Below, piece after piece: positions 1 to 5,015 of a stretch of DNA of 11,156 nucleotides (its first letter is position 1; each line of letters opens with the position of its first letter). The translations under genes were made by a program, and so were the position numbers. A model generated the notes under the pieces. It made no database searches. It saw only the letters and a list, made by a program, of their open reading frames with translations, and was not told the DNA's origin. This DNA is from Paracoccaceae bacterium (GTDB taxonomy: Bacteria > Pseudomonadota > Alphaproteobacteria > Rhodobacterales > Rhodobacteraceae). The stretch is taken from the NCBI GenBank assembly GCA_003564655.1, contig PXES01000390.1, forward strand, positions 1-11,156, written 5' to 3'.

Positions 1-534
1 AATGCGGAAGGCTGCGCCCATCACCACCACCCGGCAGCGCCTTCGGGCGGCGAGACCGGGCATTGCGTGCACAATCTGGTGCGCGCGCCCTCGGCCGGGG
101 GCGACCTGCTCTACCAGCAGAACCATCACGGCGTCTGGCGCAGCCCCGATGGCGGACGCTCGTGGGAGGACCGGACTTCGGGGCTTCCCTCGACCTTCGG
201 CTTTCCCATTGCAGTGCACCCGCAGGACAGTCAGAAAATCTGGGTCCTGCCGCTCAACGGCGACATGGCTGGGCGCTTCCCGCCCGAGGCGCGCGCGGCG
301 GTCTGGCATTCGCGCGACGGGGGCGAAAGCTGGCAGGACCAGCGCAACGGGCTGCCGCAGAAGGCGTGTTTCTTCACCGTGCTGCGGCAGGCGATGGCGA
401 CCGACCAGCGCGCTGCCCCGGCGCTCTATTTCGGCACCAATAGCGGGTCGGTCTTCGCCTCATTCGACGAAGGCGCAGAATGGCTAGAGATTGCGCGGCA
501 TCTGCCCACGATCCACAGCGTCGAGGCCTATTGA
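1..534 (+). CDS. BNR/Asp-box beta-propeller protein (sialidase/sortilin-like 'glycosyl hydrolase' family), C-terminal part
   Basis: The frame is open from base 1 to TGA at 532-534, giving 177 residues with the N-terminus cut off by the window edge. Three Asp-box repeats (S-x-D-x-G-x-x-W) are visible: SPDGGRSW (bases 142-165), SRDGGESW (310-333) and a degenerate SFDEGAEW (460-483). They are separated by beta-strand-like stretches such as FGFPIAVHP and ALYFGTNSGSVF. This matches bacterial six- or seven-bladed propeller proteins of roughly 350 residues annotated as exo-alpha-sialidase, glycosyl hydrolase or WD40/YVTN/BNR-like protein. Their substrate is generally unknown, and I see no catalytic sialidase arginine triad in this half. 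A His run (HHHH, residues 7-10) lies in the preserved N-terminal part. The gene ends 30 bases before the convergent mcd gene. The family call is fairly sure; any enzymatic activity is not. Confidence 0.75.
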   Translation, partial: NAEGCAHHHHPAAPSGGETGHCVHNLVRAPSAGGDLLYQQNHHGVWRSPDGGRSWEDRTSGLPSTFGFPIAVHPQDSQKIWVLPLNGDMAGRFPPEARAAVWHSRDGGESWQDQRNGLPQKACFFTVLRQAMATDQRAAPALYFGTNSGSVFASFDEGAEWLEIARHLPTIHSVEAY

Positions 535-544
535 ATCGGCAATC

Positions 545-557
545 GCGCAGCCTGCGC
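545..557. terminator. Small hairpin between convergent genes
   Basis: The 30-base spacer between the BNR gene and mcd holds a 5-bp stem GCGCA/TGCGC with a 3-base loop. It could help end transcription in both directions, but neither side has a T-run, so this is only a weak terminator candidate. Confidence 0.25.
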
Positions 558-564
558 CACCGCC

Positions 565-2226
565 CTACAGCAGGCGCCGCGCGATCACCTGCGCCTGAAT
601 CTCGCCCGCCCCCTCGAAAATGTTGAGGATGCGCGCGTCGCACAGGATGCGGCTGATCGGGTATTCCAGCGCGAAGCCGTTGCCGCCATGGATCTGCAAG
701 CCATTGTCCGCGGCTGCCCAGGCCACACGCGCGCCCAGGAGCTTCGCCATGCCGGCTTCCAGATCGCAGCGGCGGTCCGCATCCTTCTCGCGGGCGCTGA
801 AATAGGTCAGCTGTCGTGCGACCATGATCTCGACCGCCATCATCGCGAGCTTCGCCACCACACGCGGGAACTCGATCAGCGCCTTGCCGAACTGCTTGCG
901 GTCCTCGGCGTATTGCATCGACACTTCGAGCGCGTTCTGCGCCACGCCCACCGCGCGGGCGGCGGTCTGGATGCGTGCCGATTCAAAGGTCTGCATCAAC
1001 TGCTTGAAGCCCTGCCCCTCGACGCCCCCCAGCAGATTGTCGCCCGCGACGCGGAAATCGTCGAAATTCAGCGTGTATTCCTTCATGCCGCGATAGCCCA
1101 GCACCTCGATCTCGCCGCCCGAGAGGCCAGGGTCGGGAAAGGGCGCCTCATCCGTGCCCGGCGTCTTTTCGGCCAGAAACATAGACAGGCCGCGATAGTC
1201 GCTGGTGTCGGGGACGGTCCGCGCCAGCACCGTCATCACATGAGTGCGCGCAGCATGGGTGATCCAGGTCTTGTTGCCATTGATCACCCAGTCATCACCC
1301 TGTTTCACGGCCTTGGTGCGCAGCGCGCCAAGGTCCGACCCGGTATTGGGCTCGGTAAAGACCGCGGTGGGCAATATCTCGCCCGAGGCAAGCTTGGGCA
1401 GCCAGCGTTCCTTCTGCGCCTCGGTGCCGCCGCAGATGATCAGCTCTGCCGCGATCTCGGTGCGGGTGCCCAGGCTGCCAACGCCGATATAGCCGCGCGA
1501 CAACTCTTCCGAGACGACGACCACCGCCGATTTCGGCATCCCCAGCCCGCCGAATTCCTCGGGGATGGTCAGCCCGAACACGCCCATTTCGGAAAGCTGC
1601 TCGATCACCGCCATCGGGATCAGTTCGTCCTTCAGGTGCCACTCATGCGCATGGGGCAGCACCTGCTCGTCCGCATAGCGGCGGAACTGGTCGCGGATCA
1701 TCTCCAACTCGTCATCGAGTCCGGTCGCGCCGAATGTCGCACGGCCCTGATTGTCGCGCATCAAGGCGACTAGCGCCATGCGCGCGGCGTCGGTGTTGCC
1801 GTCGCGGCGCAGTGCGCCCGCCGCCCCGCTATCGAGATCGCCCGTCACCCCCAGATCCGACAGGCGCACCAACTCGCCCTGATTCATCGGGATGCCGCCC
1901 GCGATCTGGTCGAGATACTCGCCAAAGGCGATCTGGTGGATCAGCCGCTCCATCTCGCCGAACCGGCGCTCGGCGTCGAGCGCTTCGGCCCAGTGCTGCA
2001 TCTGGCGCAGGCTCTCGACATAGGTGGCCAGCCAGGCGAGCCCGTGAACGGCGTATTGATCGGCCTCGAGCAGCACCGGGTCGACCTTGCCCGCAGGCGC
2101 CACACGCGCGGCCATTTCGCTGCGGGCGCGGTCCAGCAGCGCCTCGCAGACCGGCAGGGCGGCGCGGGGCTGGCCCAGCAGATCGGCCATCACGGGCGAC
2201 GGGCGGGGTTGTCCATCATGGGGCAT
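565..2226 (-). CDS. mcd: (2S)-methylsuccinyl-CoA dehydrogenase (acyl-CoA dehydrogenase with N-terminal extension)
   Basis: FAD-dependent dehydrogenase expected to oxidise (2S)-methylsuccinyl-CoA to mesaconyl-CoA in the ethylmalonyl-CoA pathway, the acetyl-CoA assimilation route of many Rhodobacterales. The protein has 553 residues, versus about 380 for ordinary acyl-CoA dehydrogenases. Residues 1-165 form an extra N-terminal domain (with HGLAWLATYVESLRQM and HQIAFGEYL), the hallmark of Mcd. The dehydrogenase fold starts near residue 170. FTEPNTGSDLG (about 290-300) is the flavin/substrate signature and QIHGGNGF (about 511-518) the conserved C-terminal motif. Glu538 in FEGAGE occupies the MCAD-type catalytic base position. 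I chose ATG 2226 because GGAG (2236-2233) lies 6 bases upstream. An in-frame ATG at 2247 would add 7 residues but has no Shine-Dalgarno sequence. The rest of the pathway is not in the window. The main alternative is a related acyl-CoA dehydrogenase of the same architecture. Confidence 0.86.
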   Translation of the reverse strand: MPHDGQPRPSPVMADLLGQPRAALPVCEALLDRARSEMAARVAPAGKVDPVLLEADQYAVHGLAWLATYVESLRQMQHWAEALDAERRFGEMERLIHQIAFGEYLDQIAGGIPMNQGELVRLSDLGVTGDLDSGAAGALRRDGNTDAARMALVALMRDNQGRATFGATGLDDELEMIRDQFRRYADEQVLPHAHEWHLKDELIPMAVIEQLSEMGVFGLTIPEEFGGLGMPKSAVVVVSEELSRGYIGVGSLGTRTEIAAELIICGGTEAQKERWLPKLASGEILPTAVFTEPNTGSDLGALRTKAVKQGDDWVINGNKTWITHAARTHVMTVLARTVPDTSDYRGLSMFLAEKTPGTDEAPFPDPGLSGGEIEVLGYRGMKEYTLNFDDFRVAGDNLLGGVEGQGFKQLMQTFESARIQTAARAVGVAQNALEVSMQYAEDRKQFGKALIEFPRVVAKLAMMAVEIMVARQLTYFSAREKDADRRCDLEAGMAKLLGARVAWAAADNGLQIHGGNGFALEYPISRILCDARILNIFEGAGEIQAQVIARRLL

Positions 2227-2232
2227 TGCGGT

Positions 2233-2236
2233 CTCC
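2233..2236 (-). promoter_or_regulatory. mcd ribosome binding site deciding the start
   Basis: GGAG on the - strand, 6 bases before ATG 2226. It lies inside the stretch that would be coding if translation began at 2247, so it argues for the shorter protein. Confidence 0.6.
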
Positions 2237-2249
2237 AGCAGGGTCATTT

Positions 2250-2259
2250 CGCATTTGCG
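2250..2259. promoter_or_regulatory. CGCA-TT-TGCG inverted repeat, candidate mcd operator
   Basis: CGCATTTGCG is an inverted repeat with a 2-base centre, placed at the predicted mcd transcription start. A related sequence, CTTTGCATTTGTG, lies at 2318-2330, upstream of the candidate -35 box. The two share the core GCATTTG in the same orientation, 71 bases apart, and 11 of 15 positions in the wider alignment. They may be two binding sites of one regulator controlling mcd and/or the divergent permease. Confidence 0.3.
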
Positions 2260-2263
2260 GCAT

Positions 2264-2292
2264 TACATAGGGCGAAGCTTGGGCCAGCGCAA
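2264..2292 (-). promoter_or_regulatory. Candidate mcd promoter
   Basis: On the - strand TTGCGC (2292-2287) and TATGTA (2269-2264) are spaced by 17 bases, a sigma70-like arrangement. Transcription would start near 2257 and give a leader of about 30 bases to ATG 2226. The predicted start falls inside the inverted repeat at 2250-2259, where a bound repressor would block transcription. Inferred from sequence only. Confidence 0.4.
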
Positions 2293-2416
2293 CAAAAATA
2301 CCCGAAGTCGCGCCGTTCTTTGCATTTGTGTCGCAGGTCGAATCCGGCTGCAACCCACTGCCCGAGGCGCTATATCGCGGGGCGCGCGCGTGCGCGCATC
2401 AAGACAGGAAGATGGA

Positions 2417-3187
2417 ATGCTGGAGCTTGTCTCTGCCGGGCTGCCGGGCTGGGCGCTGGTCGCTGCAATGGGGGTCGCGTTCTTTGCCGGCGCGATCAAG
2501 GGCGCGCTGGGATTCGCGATGCCGATGATCCTGATCTCCGGCCTGTCGAGCTTCATGCCGGTGGAGCTTGCGCTCGCCGGGCTGATGCTGCCGACGCTGG
2601 TGACCAATCTCAGCCAGGCGCTGCGGCAAGGCAGCCTCGCCGCCTGGGGATCGGTGCGGCGCTACTGGCGGATGCTGTCGATCATGGTGGTGCTGCTGGT
2701 GCTCAGTGCGCAATTCCTGACGGCACTGCCCGAGCGCGCGCTGCTGGTGCTGCTGGGCGGGCCGATCGTGGCGTTTGCGGTGCTGCAACTGGCAGGTGTC
2801 GCGTTGCGCCTGCCAGTGCAGCGGCGCAGGCGGGCAGAGTGGATCAGCGGCGGGGTCGCGGGGCTCTACGGCGGTATTTCGGGCATCTGGGGGCCGCCGG
2901 TGATGGTCTATCTGATCTCGGTCGATACCGGGAAATACGACATGGTGCGCGTGCTGGGCGTGGTGTTCCTGATCGGCTCGGTCGCGCTGATCGGGGGGCA
3001 TCTGGTCTCGGGTGTGGCGACGGCCACGACGCTGGGCTTCTCGGCGCTGCTGGTGGGGCCGGGGATGCTGGGGCTGTGGCTGGGCTATTTCGTGCAGGAC
3101 CGGCTGGACGCCGCGCAGTTCCGCTGCTGGACGCTGATCATGCTGGTGCTGACCGGGCTGAACCTGTTGCGGCAGGCGCTGATGTGA
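2417..3187 (+). CDS. TauE/SafE family membrane permease (sulfite/organosulfonate exporter-like)
   Basis: Inner-membrane protein of 256 residues, the usual size for TauE/SafE (DUF81). It has the internal duplication of the family: FAGAIKGALGFAMPMI (about 22-37) and GGVAGLYGGISGIWGPPVMVYL (about 145-166) are the two G-x-x-x-G-x-x-G-x-x-x-P half-motifs. Hydrophobic segments lie near 12-38, 48-66, 85-103, 106-131, 143-168, 178-199, 203-224 and 237-254, about eight helices, with the basic loop QRRRRAEW (135-142) probably cytoplasmic. ATG 2417 was chosen because AGGA (2406-2409) sits 7 bases upstream; in-frame extensions further upstream run antisense into mcd and have no family similarity. Members have been linked to export or uptake of sulfite, sulfoacetate and other small anions. 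No sulfur-metabolism gene is adjacent, so the substrate is open. Confidence 0.85.
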   Translation: MLELVSAGLPGWALVAAMGVAFFAGAIKGALGFAMPMILISGLSSFMPVELALAGLMLPTLVTNLSQALRQGSLAAWGSVRRYWRMLSIMVVLLVLSAQFLTALPERALLVLLGGPIVAFAVLQLAGVALRLPVQRRRRAEWISGGVAGLYGGISGIWGPPVMVYLISVDTGKYDMVRVLGVVFLIGSVALIGGHLVSGVATATTLGFSALLVGPGMLGLWLGYFVQDRLDAAQFRCWTLIMLVLTGLNLLRQALM

Positions 3188-3215
3188 GTCGGGCGGGCCG
3201 CGCGGCCCGCCCGAC
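3188..3215. terminator. 28-base perfect palindrome between convergent genes (bidirectional terminator)
   Basis: A perfect palindrome starts at the base after the permease stop codon. It can fold as a 12-bp GC-only-core stem with a GCGC loop (arm GTCGGGCGGGCC). It lies between the permease (ends 3187) and the convergent NYN gene (ends 3221) and can serve both. It lacks a real T-run on either side (AGGGTTTA on +, TCACAT on -), so termination may be non-canonical. Confidence 0.6.
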
Positions 3216-3220
3216 AGGGT

Positions 3221-3799
3221 TTAGCTCTCAGACAGGGCCTCGGCGCCCTGCTCGCGCTCGTAGCGTTGCTCACGCGGCGGGCGGCCGATGACTTCGCGCA
3301 ACTCATCGAGTTCGATGAAATTGTCGGCCTGGCGGCGCAGATCGTCGGCGATCATCGGCGGCTGGCTGCGGATGGTCGAGACGACCGAGACCCGCACCCC
3401 GTGCCGCTGCAGGCTTTCGACCAGCGGCCGGAAGTCGCCATCGCCCGAGAACAGGACCTCATGGTCGATGCGCGGCGCAAGTTCCATCGCGTCGACGGCA
3501 AGCTCTATGTCCATGTTGCCCTTGACCTTCCGCCGTCCCATCGAGTCGGTGTATTCCTTGGCGGGCTTTGTCACCATGTTGTAACCATTGTAGTGTAGCC
3601 AGTCGACCAGCGGGCGGATCGGCGAATAGTCATCATTCTCGAGCAGGGCCGTGTAGTAAAACGCGCGCAGCAGTTTGCCGCGACGCATGAATTCCTGGCG
3701 CAACAACTTGTAGTCGATATCGAAACCCAGCGCCTTGCCGGCGGCATACAGGTTCGAGCCATCGATGAAGAGCGCGAGGCGTTCGTCCTTGTAAAACAT
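3221..3799 (-). CDS. NYN-domain protein (PIN-like fold, LabA/DUF88 type)
   Basis: 192-residue protein of the NYN family, whose members resemble PIN/FLAP nucleases and bind a metal through clustered aspartates. The motif series is complete: ALFIDGSNLY (9-18, Asp13), KGNMDIELAVD (93-103, Asp97 and Asp103) and LFSGDGDFRPLV (116-127, Asp120 and Asp122). A basic tail (RRQADNFIELDELREVIGRPPREQRYERE) follows the domain. The start is ATG 3799, giving MFYKDERLALFIDG. Upstream only AAGG about 8 bases away serves as a weak ribosome binding site; the open frame continues upstream antisense to folK and is not part of the gene. It is divergent from folK, an arrangement common in Rhodobacterales. RNase activity is a family-level inference; the RNA target is unknown. 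Confidence 0.85.
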   Translation of the reverse strand: MFYKDERLALFIDGSNLYAAGKALGFDIDYKLLRQEFMRRGKLLRAFYYTALLENDDYSPIRPLVDWLHYNGYNMVTKPAKEYTDSMGRRKVKGNMDIELAVDAMELAPRIDHEVLFSGDGDFRPLVESLQRHGVRVSVVSTIRSQPPMIADDLRRQADNFIELDELREVIGRPPREQRYEREQGAEALSES

Positions 3800-3917
3800 C
3801 TCGTTTGCCTTTTGTGGTTGTGACACGTGCGGCTCCGGCCTGTGCCTGGCGACCGGCACGTGGTAATTCCGCGCGCCGTTGTCTCTCGCGCGCGCGCCAT
3901 GAGGTGAAGTTAAAGAT
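3800..3917. promoter_or_regulatory. Divergent intergenic region with paired CACGTG palindromes
   Basis: 118 bases between the NYN gene and folK must carry both promoters, but I find no clear -35/-10 pair on either strand. It holds CACGTGC (3824-3830) and its inverted copy GCACGTG (3856-3862), 25 bases apart, and an 11-base alternating CG run (3887-3897). GAGG at 3901-3904 is 13 bases before the folK ATG, rather distant for a ribosome binding site. Confidence 0.35.
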
Positions 3918-4493
3918 ATGTCTGAAAAGTTCAATCTGGGGCTGGTTGCCATTGGGGGTAATCTGGCGGGGCATTTGGATAGCCCATTCGCGCAGGTCCA
4001 TGCCGCAATCGAGCAAATTTCGCAGGCGGGGCTTGAGGTTAACAAGCGCAGCCGCCTGTTTCGCACGCCCTGTTTTCCCGCAGGCGCGGGTCCCGATTTC
4101 GTGAATGCCGCAGTCGCGATCGTGACCCCGCTTGGCGCGGCCGAGGTGCTGGCCGTGCTGCATGGCATCGAACGCGCAGCCGGGCGCGAGCGGCGGGCGC
4201 GCTGGGGGCCGCGGGTGATCGACCTCGACCTGCTGGCGCTGGGCGATCTGGTGCTGCCCGACCGGGCGACCTTTCGCGCCTGGGCCGGGCTCTCGCCCGA
4301 GGAGCGGATGACGCGCAGCCCCGACGAGATCATTTTGCCCCATCCGCGGCTGCACGAGCGCGGCTTCGTGCTGGTGCCGCTCAACGATATCGCCCCGGAC
4401 TGGCGCCACCCGGTGCTGGGCCACAGCGTCGCCGAGATGTGCGCAGCCCTGCCCGCAGAGGACATCGCCGCGATCGAACCGCTTTCACAGTGA
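3918..4493 (+). CDS. folK: 6-hydroxymethyl-7,8-dihydropterin pyrophosphokinase (HPPK)
   Basis: Cytosolic enzyme of folate synthesis; it transfers pyrophosphate from ATP to 6-hydroxymethyl-7,8-dihydropterin. The 191-residue protein shows LGLVAIGGNLAG at 8-18, the RTPCFPAGAGPDFVNAAV substrate loop (49-66), and the HPPK signature RRARWGPRVIDLDLLALGD (92-110) with magnesium-binding Asp102 and Asp104. PHPRLHERGFVLVPLNDIAPDW follows (141-162). Between them is an insert (about 115-138, RATFRAWAGLSPEERMTRSPDE) that makes the protein longer than the roughly 160-residue E. coli enzyme; I believe such inserts occur in alphaproteobacterial HPPKs. It stands without folB or folP, at the head of the rpoZ-rsh run but probably as a separate unit, because a promoter-like element precedes rpoZ. 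Confidence 0.93.
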   Translation: MSEKFNLGLVAIGGNLAGHLDSPFAQVHAAIEQISQAGLEVNKRSRLFRTPCFPAGAGPDFVNAAVAIVTPLGAAEVLAVLHGIERAAGRERRARWGPRVIDLDLLALGDLVLPDRATFRAWAGLSPEERMTRSPDEIILPHPRLHERGFVLVPLNDIAPDWRHPVLGHSVAEMCAALPAEDIAAIEPLSQ

Positions 4494-4521
4494 GTTCAGC
4501 CGTAAAATCCGCCCAGACGGC

Positions 4522-4550
4522 TTGTCATGCGGGCAATGGGGCAGTATGTG
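4522..4550 (+). promoter_or_regulatory. Candidate rpoZ-rsh promoter
   Basis: TTGTCA (4522-4527) and TATGTG (4545-4550) are separated by 17 bases in the 97-base gap between folK and rpoZ. This is a reasonable sigma70-like promoter with a leader of about 35 bases to ATG 4591. Confidence 0.4.
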
Positions 4551-4590
4551 CGGGAATGATCCTGTTTCCCTGCCTTTCTGGAGTATGCTC

Positions 4591-4950
4591 ATGGCCCGCG
4601 TGACGGTGGAAGATTGCGTCGACAAGGTTCCCAACCGGTTCGAGCTGGTGGCACTGGCCGCGCACCGCGCGCGCGAGATTGCGGCCGGCGCGCCGATCAG
4701 CGTGGACCGCGACAACGACAAGAACCCCGTCGTCGCCCTGCGCGAGATCGCTGACGAAACGCAATCCGCCGACGAGCTGCGCGAGCGTCTGATCGAAAGC
4801 CTGCAGACGCAGATCGAGGTCGACATGCCCGAGGATGACGACATGGCGCTGCTGATGGGCCAGGCCGAGCAGGACACCCCCGAGCAGGACGGCATGTCCG
4901 AAGAGCAGATGCTGCGCGCGCTGATGGAAGCGCAGGGTCAGGCTGGCTGA
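4591..4950 (+). CDS. rpoZ: RNA polymerase omega subunit
   Basis: Small subunit of RNA polymerase that helps assembly around beta-prime and, in proteobacteria, forms part of a ppGpp binding site. The 119-residue protein begins with the diagnostic MARVTVEDCVDKVPNRFELVALAAHRARE; the conserved omega core is residues 1-60. The remaining 60 residues are an acidic, Met/Glu-rich tail (MPEDDDMALLMGQ... and MSEEQMLRALMEAQ), as in other alphaproteobacterial omegas. ATG 4591 has GGAG (4580-4583) 7 bases upstream. An in-frame ATG at 4585 is too close to that site. The gene lies 58 bases before rsh, so omega and the enzyme that makes its ligand ppGpp are probably co-expressed, a widespread pairing. Confidence 0.95.
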   Translation: MARVTVEDCVDKVPNRFELVALAAHRAREIAAGAPISVDRDNDKNPVVALREIADETQSADELRERLIESLQTQIEVDMPEDDDMALLMGQAEQDTPEQDGMSEEQMLRALMEAQGQAG

Positions 4951-4968
4951 TCCCGCTGCCCGCGCGGC

Positions 4969-5015
4969 TGATCACGGCGCGCCTGCGGCGCAAGAGGGAA
5001 ATGCGCGCGTGATCA
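4969..5015 (+). promoter_or_regulatory. Nested hairpin covering the rsh start codon
   Basis: TGATCACG (4969-4976) is the exact reverse complement of CGTGATCA (5008-5015), which contains the rsh GTG start (5009-5011). Inside the outer 8-bp stem lies a second stem GCGCC/GGCGC (4979-4983 with 4987-4991, loop TGC). The Shine-Dalgarno candidate AGGG (4995-4998) stays in the single-stranded part. In the mRNA the fold would hide the start codon, a plausible translational brake. Whether it forms is untested. Confidence 0.35.

Noticed and set aside
688..1773. A 361-codon open frame on the + strand inside mcd
   Set aside because: Antisense shadow of a well-supported dehydrogenase; His/Arg-rich without domains.
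1936..3291. A 451-codon + strand frame over mcd, the permease and the NYN gene
   Set aside because: It overlaps three real genes in other frames and contains only Ala/Arg/Gly-rich sequence.
3800..4465. Upstream extension of the NYN protein to 414 residues
   Set aside because: The extension is antisense to folK; the NYN fold begins at MFYKDERLALFIDG.
4498..4522. AGCCGT...ACGGCT inverted repeat as a folK terminator
   Set aside because: Only 6 bp with a 13-base loop and no T-run, and it overlaps the candidate rpoZ -35 box.
5001..5012. Three-codon frame ATG CGC GCG TGA overlapping the rsh start
   Set aside because: Too short to judge, and only two bases separate it from the Shine-Dalgarno sequence, too close for initiation; probably chance.
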